Positions 1-10,924 of a DNA stretch of 64,000 bases are shown here, in pieces; the first letter of the stretch is position 1; each line of letters opens with the position of its first letter. Origin of the DNA: Stenopsyche tienmushanensis. Its lineage: Eukaryota; Arthropoda; Insecta; Trichoptera; Stenopsychidae. The notes under the pieces are model-generated. The model searched no databases, had not been told where the DNA came from, and saw only the letters and a list, made by a program, of their open reading frames with translations. Location of the stretch: NCBI GenBank assembly GCA_008973525.1, contig WACJ01000365.1, positions 62,001-126,000 of the forward strand. The letters run 5' to 3'. The translations under genes and the position numbers were made by a program.

Positions 1-125
1 ATTTGCCAATTTGACCAGGGGCATCACTATATAAGCACAATTCCACCCTTGAACATATATAACTTCTTAACTCATTGAAAATCGTTAGATTAAAAGATTG
101 CTCTGTGTTATTGTGTAATATTAAG

Positions 126-1091
126 TAAAGCGGAAAGAAATGTCATTTTTTTGTTATTTGGAGAAAAAAATAATTTTAATAAAATCTATACAATATTACT
201 CAATTAAATAATTTCCATTGTTATTTATAATCGCCCTCCACAGATTAGGTAGCTTTTTAATACCTATTATTATTACCTACTGGGGACTGGACTCCTTGTA
301 CTCCAGAAAGCCCTTTCCAGTAGAGTCAAAAAGGTCGTCTAGAGTAGTTTTCCACCATCTCCCTATGAAAACTACTCAGTCTTTACAAACCCCCCAAACT
401 CCTTATCGAGACGTTCGCGAAAGTGTCCGTCAATACGTTCACTCAGGATACCCGTTGAGTGAGCGTTCAAAATAAAACTCGGTGGTAATGCTACCTTCAA
501 TATCGAGCGAATGAGGAGGTGAATGTATGATACAGACGAAATGGATGTAACCCCTTCCTATGAATGGATATTGAAGAGGCCCATAGTTCTGTAGTGGACT
601 GTTAGTGGCTGCACTATGATGATGATGATTATTACCTATGGTATTTTACTGTCGACCAGGGACAGCAGATGTCTAGTGATAGTTCCTTTTTTGTTTTTCG
701 AGGATCAGATTCTACCAGAGAATTTAATCGATTATTGGAGAACGTTCTGATTTTAGTTTATTTTTAAAATCTCTGTCGCCACTTTTGAATTTTTTGAATC
801 GTCTATGGTATTTTCGAATATTCAATATGTTGCCATATGTATCACATATGCTCTGGACATCTTATTTTGCTTATAATCCTTTATCGAATAAAAACAGTGT
901 AAACAAGATCTCATCAATTTCTGGCTTGGACATTTTCACAATGGCTAAAAAAAATTAAAAATATTTGAAAAATTAAGACAAACAACAGAGCTTCAAAATG
1001 ACACCAACCTTGATGTATTCACTCGACAGCAACCCGAGGCAAACTGACGACAAAGACGCAACCAAAAAAAATGACATTTCTTTCCGCTTTA
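126..1091. mobile_element. Inverted-repeat DNA transposon (non-autonomous), ~966 bp
   Basis: The two ends are inverted copies of each other. The left arm at 126-155 begins TAAAGCGGAAAGAAATGTCA, and its reverse complement lies at 1062-1091. About 28 of 30 positions match, the difference being one base in the T-run. The flanks (TTAAG at the left, ATCTAATA at the right) do not give a clear target duplication. The interior has an 85-codon open frame at 218-475 with no recognisable transposase motif and a short retroelement-like tail at 587-630. I read it as a DNA transposon that cannot move by itself; the superfamily is unknown. Confidence 0.7.
587..630 (+). repeat. Retroposon-like 3' tail with ATG/GAT microsatellite (copy 1)
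   Basis: The segment TTCTGTAGTGGACTGTTAG, followed by TGGCTGC and a run of GAT triplets, recurs almost identically at 23655-23699. A conserved stub running into a trinucleotide tail is what 5'-truncated non-LTR elements of the RTE type, or SINEs that use their machinery, leave behind. Assignment to RTE is an inference from the tail form only. This copy lies inside the inverted-repeat element 126-1091. Confidence 0.45.
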
Positions 1092-1510
1092 TCTAATATA
1101 TATTAAAATATGCTTGCGGTTGGAGTTTTAATTTTCGTGACGTTCAAGCCAATTTATCCTACCATACTTATACATGTTCCGCTATACTTACATAACGAAA
1201 AAAAAATACTTAGCCCTTTCCGGTCCTATGTCGAATTTTGTTCGACACCGATTTCTACGGCGTGGGTCTCATGTCGAATGTCATTCGACATATATTCTAA
1301 TCGATAGTATTATTGAATTAAAATGCAATGCAACATTTTTTTTCACTTGTATCTATTAGAACAGTATATTGACCTTAGGATAAATGATTTTTTTGCTCAT
1401 TGGAATGTGTAACTGTCTCCTTGGAAGGGATAAGAAATGGTCGTTTTAGGGGCTCGCGCAGCATGTTAGGCGAGCTTTGCAATAAACATTTACACTTACA
1501 TGAAATGAAG

Positions 1511-2086
1511 TACACTCAATCCTCTTTTTGTGCGAAATTTTTTTTGTGCGATTTCCAAGTTATGCGGATTTTTTTTTAATTTTGAATTTCCAAAACTCCA
1601 ACTACTTGCGGTGTTATAGCTATTTTAGTGACGAGGCAACCTGGCCGTTCCTACCAAAATGAAATATTTTAACGCGTTTTTCCCGAAACTACTTTTTTCA
1701 ACACGGTTGGCATCATATCTCAAGTTTTAATTAACCAATTTGCTTCAAACTGAGTACGAATCTTTTCTACATAACCCTCTATTATTCCTACCAGATTTAT
1801 GTAGCCTATAATGCCATCGTTACTAGTTATGAATTATATTGTTGGAAAGAGAAAATATACACAGAACAATGATGATACTGATACTGGGCATACTATTTCT
1901 TCCGAAGAAGAGGGCGATTTTCATAGAGATTCATATCAAAAATGATCATACAACGATGATAGTTTGTAATCAAAATAATTAGTTAGGATATATTTTATAA
2001 AGCTGTTTCAAAGATATGCGGTTTTTAAAATCTATGGAACACATCTACACTTTTTCTATATAAGTCAAAGGCTTTTTTTGTGCGCA
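1511..2086 (+). mobile_element. Truncated copy of the ACACTCAAACCTC inverted-repeat family
   Basis: The left end TACACTCAATCCTCTTTTTG matches the end of the complete copy at 27335-27725. Interior blocks also match: the stretch around 1800-1860 (ATGCCATCGTTACTAG and following) and the run GTTATGCGGTTTTTAAAA-like near 2015. The last ~40 bases, including the right inverted repeat present in the other copy, are missing. It is a non-autonomous DNA element; no coding frame survives. Confidence 0.6.
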
Positions 2087-2735
2087 GCTTGAATGATGCT
2101 TGTACGTTAATAAATGAACCTTAACACTATCGATAGCAGATGATATTCATTTATTTGCATGAACATAAACAATACGCATGTGTGTCTTCAGTTTTAGTAA
2201 TAAAATAATGCATATTTAAAAAATCGATAAATTTGCGCCGTTGATGATCGCTCGAATTCGAACGCACATACGCGCTATTACTCATCAACGGGTTAACGTA
2301 ATTTTAAACACCGAAGTTAAAACGTTTTTTTTTACACCAAACGGCGCAAATCGAAAGCCCTTGTCCAAATTCGCACTAACGACTCCCTACTGGTTTATTG
2401 CGCAATGCACTGAAGTTTTTAGCGTCAATCGATAATTTATTATCGTTCGATGTTTGGATGAAAACTGCTTTGCGCGTCGGCCGATGAGATCACGATCTCC
2501 TCAAGAGGAAGAGACTTTGTAAACACTTAAATCATAAATTCACCAGTGATTTAACACATAAATACACGGTTCAATTCGGTTCGAAACTATCCTTATACCG
2601 CTTCCTTGAAAGCGTTCGTTAAATTTAACTCTTTCACAAAACAGCACATAAATTATGGCGATATTAGAAATGCATAAATATCATTGCAACATAAGGAAAT
2701 ATGAGAAAATCTTATCCGCGAATTTGACATGCTTG

Positions 2736-2806
2736 TCACGGCGTAGGCAGACTCGAACTAGAAACCAGCGTCTTATCAAAGCAACACCTAAGCCAAGTTT
2801 CCGTCT
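2736..2806 (-). repeat. Possible tRNA-derived SINE head or tRNA relic
   Basis: Read on the minus strand, a good A-box (TGGCTTAGGTG at 2785-2795) is followed about 27 bases later by a B-box-like GTTCGAGTCTG (2748-2758). This is the spacing of an RNA polymerase III internal promoter. The T-arm does not fold into five clean pairs and the acceptor arm is not convincing, so this is not a functional tRNA. A SINE head or decayed tRNA copy is the best reading. Confidence 0.3.
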
Positions 2807-3854
2807 ATTGTCTGTATGGTTTTAATAAAAGCGTGGACTTATTCATTGACAAGTCAATAACCAGAAAATGGTCCAGCATCGACCTTATTTATTTAGTTCA
2901 TAAAAAATCCTTATCCACTTCAATCATGCATGGATCAATATTTTATGCCATTGTAATCAATATTTAGGAATGCGGCCTTGAAAATTGCATTCTTGAATCG
3001 CTTATTTTTTTTTAATGATACCGGACTTAATCTTTAGAAATGAATTATTATTCATAGAAGATGCGGAATTCGTTGTTTGGAATTTGATCCTCGAGTGCAG
3101 AATGTTCAACAAGAATCCTACTTAGTGCCGAACGATTTAGCATCCTTCAATTTGCATAATGTCTGCAAATTGAGTTGTTTGCGTTTCGGAAATCAATTCT
3201 CAAATAGGATCCATAAGGCCGTGTTTCTCTCGCTTTAATTGCGCACTCATTCGGACAAAGTGAATTTCGGGAGTTTGTATGATCGGTGAAAATTGATCGG
3301 CGCGTTTTGTGCGAAATACCGCGCAAACGAAGGCGCGGATGTCACATAATAATGCCGAACAAACATTATTTAAGCTTTTAGCATCTGCAAATAATTATAC
3401 ATACACGAGTCGTATGTATGCACAAAGCTTGAGATTTATCTCATAATCGTGATTTTATATATGTACTTTGGCGACATTATTAGTATAATAAAATAAGACA
3501 TACGAATCCCTAAGAGCAACACTGAATTGGATGAAATGAAAATGTTAGCTTAAATCATTGCGAATCTTCAAGTATTTGTGTTTCTATTCATTTTTTTGAA
3601 ATGTTAATGCAGAATATTTCTCAGAAGCGAGATAAATAGCTCTTATGTGCTATTGACAGCAAGCATCTTCATCGAGTATGCGATTTAACACTAGATTTGC
3701 CGATTTTTTAAATACCCAATTCTACCAATATACGGAATCATTCAATATTAACGCTCAAAGTTTATTTGGTTATATCAGCCATGTTATTAAAGCAACATCC
3801 ATTAAATTTATTGCGAAACATTTAGTAGTGTATGGCAAATTATTATGGTTGATT

Positions 3855-4272
3855 ATAGCAACGGAACAACGTGTGCAAATCATCAAATTTTATTTTGAAA
3901 ATGAGTGCTTTTTTATCTCCGCCACAATATCGAGCGCCACACATCGATGATGAGCAATTTCTTGTGGCTTAAGCTGGATGATATGGATACCGACGGCATG
4001 TGGTTCCCAAACAACGGCGCTGCATGTCACACAGCGCACGCCACGATGGACATTCTGCACGATCGATTTTAGGGCATGGTTATATTGCGCGCTATGCCTA
4101 CAAACCGCAAACAATAGACGCCCTAAAAGTCAACATTCAACGAATCCAGCAAATTCAGCCGGATTTATGCGACGACAAAATCATCGAAAGTTGGGCCTCC
4201 CGAATGCGTGTTACCAAGCAAAGCCGCGGCGGACATTTGAACGATTTTTTTATTTCATACTTAATGCCATAA
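3855..4272 (+). pseudogene. Internally deleted Tc1/mariner-family transposase
   Basis: The piece opens with the frame ATEQRVQIIKFYFENE at about 3858-3905, like the N-terminal helix-turn-helix start common in one insect Tc1/mariner group; the start codon is now ATA. It then jumps into C-terminal sequence: WLKLDDMDTDGMWF near 3967-4008, CHTAHATMDILHDRF near 4026-4071, then after a frameshift YKPQTIDALKVNIQRIQQIQ and SRMRVTKQSRGGHLND up to the stop at 4270. The whole central catalytic core is missing, and the usual QQDGA motif reads PNNGA. A full-length relative would be about 350 residues. The element is dead and non-coding today. Confidence 0.75.
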
Positions 4273-4486
4273 AATATTCTTTCAAATCAAAGCAAAACTG
4301 AGTGAATATCTCATACACAACTTGTCTCTGTAGAAATGCTGCTGTCTTACAACGAGACATAGATACTAGATAGATACATAAATACAAACGAATACCAGAG
4401 CTGTTATCGCCTCCGCCCCGAAAATCAAATTTATTTTCTAAAGTTAACTAATAATATTATAATGTATGTTTTAAAATAACATACAA

Positions 4487-4710
4487 GGATAGTCCCAAAA
4501 GTACCCGACCTCGTGTATAGATGGCGGTTACTGTTTTATGTAACTATGATAGAAAGTGTCTAGACGCAAGGTTGCTTCCGTGATCATATAGATCACAGGA
4601 AATGCTGCAAAAAGCCCTAAAAGAAGACGGAGTGGCCATAAAGATCGTATGATCAATCGGTCCGCTTTTCGGACCGCTGATATGACGAACGAGCGCCTCG
4701 CGATCAAACG
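4487..4710 (+). repeat. Dispersed repeat R (copy 1)
   Basis: This segment, from GGATAGTCCCAAAAGTACCC to the ACGCCATACC block, matches 22310-22490, 40040-40300 and, inverted, 9510-9690. A shared landmark is the short palindrome CGGTCCGCTTTTCGGACCG. The opening resembles the terminal sequence of some Tc1/mariner elements, so R may be the untranslated end of the transposon relic at 3855-4272; this link is inference. In three copies R lies next to a hAT-like CAGGGCCGTAACTAG end. Confidence 0.6.
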
Positions 4711-4784
4711 CCATACCTGAACATACTTAGTATATATTATAAAAACAGCTTAGTATATATTGTAAATCAGTGTTGGTTCATGCA

Positions 4785-4880
4785 GAGTATTGTAGAATAG
4801 TTGAGTAAAATAAAAAGCATGTGCAACTCTCGACAGGGTCCCTTGTTACGTCTACTTGTCCCGCCCTTGTTACGGCCCTG
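4785..4880 (-). mobile_element. hAT-like element end (copy 1)
   Basis: On the minus strand the segment begins CAGGGCCGTAACAAGGGCGG and runs into GTTGCACATGCTTTTTATTTT-like sequence. The same order occurs at 26715-26850 (plus) and its start at 22495-22576 (minus). A CAGGG start is typical of hAT terminal repeats, but no transposase or 8-bp duplication was seen, so the superfamily is an inference. Confidence 0.45.
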
Positions 4881-4944
4881 ACGAATACTACGTCAAATTT
4901 AGCAAATTCTTACTAAAAATGAAATATAAATCGATTTAATTTTA

Positions 4945-4975
4945 ATGTATACTAGCGAATACCCGGCATGTCATA
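4945..4975 (-). mobile_element. Possible Helitron 3' end
   Basis: Read on the minus strand, GCCGGGTATTCGCTAGTATA resembles the end of the Helitron-like copy at 37550-37890 (CGCCGGGTATCAGCTAGTA). Helitrons characteristically end CTRR after a short hairpin. No matching start was located nearby, so it is a fragment. Confidence 0.4.
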
Positions 4976-6433
4976 GTAAATATTTGAAAATAAACGTAGT
5001 AGTACAGTTACTTGGTTTATTGCTTCAGGCCCCGTGTAGCGCGAGATAGTATCCAAAAGCATGCGTGCGCTCGCTACACTTCACCAGACCAATATGCGCC
5101 AATATGGTGCATCCGTCAAAAGTTACGTAAAGCACATAAACAATGATTGTGTTTCGGTTGCGTGCACACAACAACCTACATAAATATACATTTTGGTCTG
5201 TTTTTATGCGATTTTGAAGTTATGCGATTTAAAAAAATTATGAAACCTATCCTTCACATAAAAACACACCCAATTGTATATTTATCGATTTAGGCTCTGA
5301 TTAACAAAGAAATACTTTCATAAATTAGTCTTGCTTTTGTGTCGGGGACATTTGGTCAATTTGACGCATGCGGTACACTTAGTGTTAAAGAGCACTGCTT
5401 AAAAAAAACTAAACCTTGTCCGACGATTATACTTGAAAATGCACTTGAAACGTAATCACTTGATTTTTAAATTCGCTGCGAATGTAAAGTGTTTGTCAAT
5501 TAATTAATTTTTCCCAATTAAAATGTTTTTATAATTTTTTTCTTAGCATTTATTATAATAAAAAGTGCATTGCATGCTTTTACAACTGCTACTTGGGATC
5601 CGTTCGCATATTTATGGGCGTTTGGATATATGCATCTTTCGCGCCAAATAATTATTTGATGTGAATGATTTTCTTTTGAAAAATCATGATGATATGTTGA
5701 AGTACAGCTTTAAGTTTTATATTATGGAAAAATATTATATTATTTTTTGTGTAGGTCTCAGATTTGATACAATTTTTACGATACATATCATAAATAGTCA
5801 CGACGTTGAGAATCATCGCACAGTACGAAAATAGTCCAAATTAAATCCAGGAATATTTATAAAAAATACACTTCATGGCTTATTTATGAAATGCATATTT
5901 TTGCTGACCGCAGCAATAAAAGACTATTTCAGATTCTCAATTGCTTTCGTTTTCAGCCCCTGGTAATGGCAGCTCGTGCAGAAAATCCGGTTCTGGCCAT
6001 GTTCGTATGCTCTCAAGACTTCCAACGTCTATTTTTAGAATGTTCAATAATATTAAAAAATGAATTATTTATAAAAAGCAATTGAGCGTTTCCTCGGTGG
6101 CGAAATAAATCGCCAAAACTGTTCTAAAAATCAGGTCGATGACTCTGCTTGCTTCTCCGCGCCGCAACTGTTTGTCATCATCATCATCATCATCGTCGTC
6201 ATTATCGTCTGAGTCAATAGAATCTTCATGTCAATATGTATTTTTTATGAAAATCAATCTAAACGTGACGAAGTCCTGCGCAAAATATGCTAATCATATG
6301 CACATATCGCGTATTTAATCGCACATTTCATAACTATGCCAATCAAACGCTCTGAACTATGTTGACGTTGTCCATGAAAAACGTGCCATTGTACAAAATA
6401 GAATACTATATTGAACATAAAAATATTTTTTAA

Positions 6434-6850
6434 AGTTTGACAAAGTATGATAGTGTTAGTGGGGGGAGTCACGAATGTCAGTACGCGAACGATGACATTC
6501 TTCACCGCGGAAGTCCTAAGTCCTGAATAGATGATTTGCAGTAAAAAAATTAAACATATTTTTATTTTGTATAATATTGTGTATAGCTTAGACTAAAACT
6601 AAGAAGAATTATTGGAAAATAAAAAAATAATGAGCGATCGAAAAAGTTTTTACATTTTTATCAACATTTTTTTGTAGTTTTTTGTTCATTAAATGAACAC
6701 TTTTGAATATTTTTAAATAATTGTAGTCTATACGATGAAGACATTTATTTTACACATACTTGCCAAATTTCATAAAGAATTCTCATCTAGGGCGTATGGG
6801 AGCACTTCCATAAGCTTGAAAAAAGTAACTGGTTTCGAGAAAAACGCGTT
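6434..6850 (+). repeat. Dispersed repeat T (copy 1)
   Basis: The run from GTTTGACAAAGTATGATAG to GAGAAAAACGCG matches 10925-11295 along most of its length, including CGCGGAAGTCCTAAGTC, ATTTGCAGYAAAAAAATTAA and TTGCCAAATTTCATAAAGAA. A shorter inverted copy is at 29335-29475. No coding potential or clear terminal repeat was seen; it is an unclassified interspersed repeat. Confidence 0.6.
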
Positions 6851-7139
6851 TAAAGTTGAATCGCGCGAATTAAATGAAAAGTTTAATAATTACAACTAAT
6901 TTGTTATACCATGAGCATAGAAGATAAAAGTCTTCTTCAGCTAACCGCTCCATTCTTCGGATCAATCTAGATTGTGCAGTATCAGCTTCCAAGCATCCAA
7001 GCAAGCACTCTGAATTTCATATCTGTTTCAGCTTCTCTTCAAAATTGTGAATTTCATTTATATCGACTTGAAATTTTCTGAATATATTCTAAAACGTTGT
7101 CTTTCTGATACATGAAGAAAACAAATTAAACCAACAAGA

Positions 7140-7290
7140 TAGAAACGTCCATTAACCCCAAAATGAGTATCATCGCAGGGTCTGCGATTCCCCTCTACTT
7201 ATTCAAAAAGAACACTCTTGTACATTGAGCTCGGAGACAGACAGAGACACAGAGAGAACGTAGCGCAGTTCGGGAGATGCAAATACATTG
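7140..7290 (-). repeat. Dispersed repeat S (copy 1, inverted)
   Basis: The reverse complement carries CTCTCTGTGTCTCTGTCTG, CCGAGCTC, and the block AAGAGTGTTCTTTTTGAATA. The same order recurs at 22600-22665, 30800-30965 and 57207-57355. The family has a CT-rich core and, at one edge, a GGGGTTAA end that suggests a TTAA-inserting element; that assignment is tentative. Confidence 0.55.
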
Positions 7291-7514
7291 ATTTCTTGTG
7301 TATTGCTTATGCAAAGAAATTTATTTACAATTGACCCTACCTCGAATTGAAGATTGTCTTACGCTGATAGGAGCTGAAAGACAATAATCGGTATAAAGCG
7401 ATTATGGCATCAACGACTTCATCAATTTTAAATTTGCTTACTCATCAAAAGGTTAAGTGTTTAAATTGATTACAATTTTATCTAGAAAGTAAGGTTATAA
7501 GGGCTTCGTATGTA

Positions 7515-7612
7515 GGGGGAATCCTAACGGTCAGTTTATTTGGTCCCGCGTATTAGTCGGCCATTTTGTTCAGTCACAGTAAATTCTTCCGATGGAGAGG
7601 CCATCGCGCACT
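7515..7612 (-). repeat. Dispersed repeat B, distal part (inverted)
   Basis: The stretch containing CAGTCACAGTAAATTCTTCC is the inverted counterpart of 13130-13195 (GGAAGAATTTACTGTGACTG), where it directly follows repeat B. The upstream B body is not present here. The 66-codon frame across it is not conserved in the other copy and is not coding. Confidence 0.5.
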
Positions 7613-7947
7613 CCCGCCGCCTCCCGACCGTTTTTTTGACTTTCCTTACTTTCTGGATGACCCTCGCACCATATCATAATACCCATTTACAATTTGATAA
7701 ACAAATGGATGTGTTTACCGTCTTGATGGCAAATAATTGATTCGTGGGCTTTCGAGTCTCTATGATGATTCTGGGATGGTTTGGGGCGGATTTTATTAAA
7801 TTGTGGATCCAATCAATATTTTTTTCGTGCTTAAATCGGCGAATTTAGAGACATTAGAAATTGCATAAAAATTTGTTTGGTTCAAACGCTGTCCTGCGGG
7901 ATTATTTACGGCTTTTGAGCATTTCCAGCTTAGGACTGTCACAATTT

Positions 7948-8205
7948 GATTGATTGTTTATTTAGGGTTGTCTCAATTTACTAATGATACTAACAAGAAC
8001 TGATTTCTGACCAATACATCCCACAAAATCGATTCAGTTACGCAACAAAGATCATTCAATGGGCAGCCCTGATGACCTATGTTGAATTTATTTAAAAATA
8101 TTAAGGAAACACCTAAATTCATTAAAATTTGAACACATTTTTGTATCCACCAATATGTGTTCCTAGCAACCATAGCGACTCACTGGTGAGTCGCTCGCAG
8201 TTAAG
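7948..8205 (-). mobile_element. Dispersed element U (copy 1, inverted)
   Basis: The segment starting near TTTAGGGTTGTCTCAATTTA and ending with the near-palindrome GCGACTCACTGGTGAGTCGC is an inverted copy of 15810-16100, which ends AGACAACCCTAAATAGGCG. A partial copy lies at 57351-57480. Shared interior blocks include GATCATTCAATGGGCAGCCC versus its complement. It is a short DNA element with no coding capacity. Confidence 0.6.
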
Positions 8206-8594
8206 TCTATAAAAACCTCATCAAATTGTCTCGGCATTCTTTGCTTGAGTACACTTTTTTGAACGGCTCTAATTATGTCTACAATTTCTAAGAATTCTCC
8301 ATTCCTATTTTGAGCAATTCCAATGGACCGAAGGTATGCGCATCATTTTTAACGACGGATTGACGCTTATAATAATTTTTATCGGCATATACTTTTATTT
8401 GATCGCAAGCTTAATCGTTTAATGGACGCTTAAAGTGATGGCTTTTGAAACGGCTCGTCGACGATCGAAATATGTATATTTGAATTTTATGAGCCAATCA
8501 CAAAATTACCACTTGGAATAATGGAAGATATTTATTATTGACTGAAATCTTTCTGTTTATTTTAAAAATTATTTTAAAATTATTTTTTCAATTT

Positions 8595-8960
8595 CAATTT
8601 AAAATAATTCCCGATTTCCCGACAAATTATTTATTTCCGTCGCTGCAGATGAATACTCATATACAATAATACTTTGATGTGATTCGTAATTATATTACGG
8701 AGGAATACAAAAATTCTGAAGTCCGTATCTATTATATTTCATATCGATATTTCCATTATTAAAGTCGAGGTGTAGTAAATACATCACCGGTAGGGAGAGA
8801 TTAATATAAACATTTGATATGTACTGTATATATGTATACATAGATTAGACAGTTATTGTCCATAGGCGTCGCCTAAGCTTGACAATTAGTAGTTACGCCA
8901 CGGTTTTTAAGCGTCCAGATTTCGGCGGAAATGTCTCGGCTTGAAAAAATTTCAATTTGA
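8595..8960 (+). mobile_element. Repeat family A, copy 1
   Basis: This is one of seven copies of an abundant element. Landmarks in order are CCCGATTTCCCGACAAATTA, TTTCCGTCGCTGCAGATGAA, ATCACGGAGGAATAC-like, CCCGTATCTATTATA-like, GTCGAGGTGTAGTAAATACA, TCACCGGTAGGG, and GCGTCCAGATTTCGGCGG. Other copies: 12590-12885 (-), 13195-13730 (-), 14640-15085 (+), 20170-20905 (-), 42850-43460 (+), 60876-61345 (+). The longer copies are bounded by GGGATTCCGGGACTG-type inverted ends, suggesting a hAT-like non-autonomous element. Confidence 0.75.
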
Positions 8961-9248
8961 ATGCGACAAAAATTTATTTTAAAAAATTAATGGAAAAACC
9001 GACTGCTTCAGCCTTAACTAATTGGCTGGTGCGATATACACTAAGAATAATAACCATATAGGGTTTTTTTTCCTTCTCCAGTAAAATCTGAACATGTCCA
9101 TATAAGACATATCGACGTTGACGTCACGTTTAACTGTTATAATTGCAAACTGACGTGTTTATAGTTTTTCTGCCAATTTATGAAGCATAATAACGGAATA
9201 TAGCGCGTATTTTAATGATGAATTTTTTTGCGAAACCATTAAGTTTGT

Positions 9249-9476
9249 TTGCGTCTTTGGATAAAACGCCATCGACCATATGTACACCAATCGTGTTTAT
9301 CGTCACCTAATATGTTTGCACTAATTAAACTTCAAAAAATAATAGAAGACAGAATCAATCAGGGCTCCCAACCAGGACTGAAAGAGAATATCAAAAAAGA
9401 CAACAAAATTTTTGACCGATTGCAAAATTTAAACAACCCACCCGATCAGTCTTCTTCGGACAACTTCGTTTTGTAA
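9249..9476 (+). other. Unidentified short open frame
   Basis: A 75-codon frame includes the run FALIKLQKIIEDRINQGSQP, which reads like a protein fragment (amphipathic, mixed charge) and not random AT-rich translation. I cannot assign a family. There is no obvious promoter or splice context, and it is directly followed by an inverted R repeat, so a transposon coding remnant is most likely. Confidence 0.2.
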
Positions 9477-9479
9477 TGA

Positions 9480-9695
9480 GAGTTCGTAATCGTTCTGTTG
9501 ACATATTCGGGTATGGCGTCCGATTGCGAGGCACTCATACGTCATGTCAGCGACCCGAAAAGCGGACCGGTTGGACGCACTAACATTGCGGCTTACTTTT
9601 TTAGGGCTGTTTGTGTCATTTTCGGCGATAAATGCCCCGGATAAGGACAAATAAATCATTATGGCTTTGTAATAAGCAGACAATTCGAATTCGAA
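9480..9695 (-). repeat. Dispersed repeat R (copy 2, inverted)
   Basis: The minus strand carries CCGGTCCGCTTTTCGGGTCG, ACATGACGTATGAGTGCCTC and GACGCCATACCCG, matching the same order in the copy at 4640-4720. The remainder up to 9695 is more diverged. The 84-codon minus-strand frame here is a by-product of the repeat. Confidence 0.5.
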
Positions 9696-9805
9696 GAAAA
9701 TGAAGAAGCACTCAAATGTCCCAAAAATGCGACCCGAATCCCGACTTGAGCAGATTCTAGCTTTTGAGTAATGACTCGGTGTTCGAAATTATTGTCGACT
9801 ACATT

Positions 9806-9983
9806 GGTAGTTTCCATCTAAAACATGATCCTCGCTGATCCTTGCTTTCTTACAATCAATCCTTGTTTTATATAATCTATGAACTTTTTATTCAATTAAC
9901 GATGGATGTATTGCTTACTGATAAGATGCTGGAACACCAGTAGTTTCTCATTAGAGAAAACAATGCCTTTGCTCTCTCAAGCC
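9806..9983 (+). repeat. Dispersed repeat B (copy 1)
   Basis: GTAGTTTCCATCTAAAACATG, GATCCTCGCTG, TTCAATTAACGATGGATGTA and CAATGCCTTTGCTCTCTCAA occur in the same order as at 12950-13132. About 80-90% of bases agree by eye. No coding potential was seen. Confidence 0.6.
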
Positions 9984-10384
9984 GCATTTACTTCTTTTTT
10001 CCGTGAGATCATTGAGGCATTCATGTGAACCCCATTGTGAATATCTGTTTTGATGTAAATAGTGTATTTAATCAAATATACTTCAATAAAAAAAACACCT
10101 TATCCGGTGGTAACGACTTCCTTCGTTATTTCATCATAGTAAATATGACGTTCAAAGAGTTAAGCTGAACGAGCGCTTGAATTATTCTATACACTTAAAC
10201 CACTTTTTAATGTTAATGTTATACTCAGGGCCGGAGTATGATAATAATGAACCATAAAATATTTATCTAAAAATCGAAACTAGACAAAGCATACAGTTAC
10301 TATATCTTCTAATAATGAAATGAAACACAAAAAGAAGAAGAATTATTTGTAGTCTATCCTTCGCACACACGCTTAAATAGACAC

Positions 10385-10465
10385 GCTACACGCACGCATT
10401 GCGTCTCTATACATTTCATACCGGCAGCATTTTTAATATATTACACAAACACATCTGGCTAACAA
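10385..10465 (+). repeat. Dispersed repeat V (diverged copy)
   Basis: CTACACGCACGCATTGCGTC followed by AATATATTACACAAACACAT resembles the better copies at 34970-35066 and 42047-42130, where a CATGCGTCGCGCTACGC-like block is followed by TATTTTATTATATATTACAC. Another inverted fragment is at 15205-15255. Nature unknown. Confidence 0.35.
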
Positions 10466-10531
10466 TTTTCATTATGTAAAAATTAGATAAGCACATATAC
10501 ATTTTAAAAGTTTCTAACAAGAAGCCAATGA

Positions 10532-10580
10532 TTTTAAGCATCAAAATATATTTTTTTTATATATATTTTGATGCTAAAAA
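10532..10580. repeat. Perfect AT-rich hairpin
   Basis: TTTAAGCATCAAAATATAT (about 10533-10551) is mirrored by ATATATTTTGATGCTAAA at 10559-10576, with a loop of about 7 bases. The arms pair nearly perfectly. It could be a small palindromic element, the fused ends of a deleted element, or a cruciform-prone site. Confidence 0.6.
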
Positions 10581-10924
10581 AAATAGAATTTCATCGAATT
10601 TCTTTTTCAATCTCTCTAAATGTTGACAATGCGCGTCTAAAAGTAATCTATTCATTATTTGACTTTTATTGGATGCAACCCACTTTGAGTCTGACTTTGT
10701 GCTCGTTATCCTTTGTTCACCAATTGTCTTTCGCACTTATTGAAAGACTTGGATTTGTCTCTACCAAATCTCGTTGAACGTCGTTATCCAGCGTGTTAAG
10801 CCTCCCACGACCTGATTCCAAAATCCGCCAAAATCACTTTCTGCACTTTTCTACTTTGGAAGTGATCGATTTTTTAACTTTAATTTATGCGAAAAGTATT
10901 AAATATAGAATATTGATTAGGCGA

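Noticed and set aside
2736..2806. A true tRNA gene
   Set aside because: A- and B-boxes are present but the T-arm and acceptor stem do not pair; kept only as a possible SINE or relic.
6176..6205. CRISPR-like or regulatory repeat in the TCATCATCATC run
   Set aside because: It is a simple trinucleotide microsatellite with no spacers.
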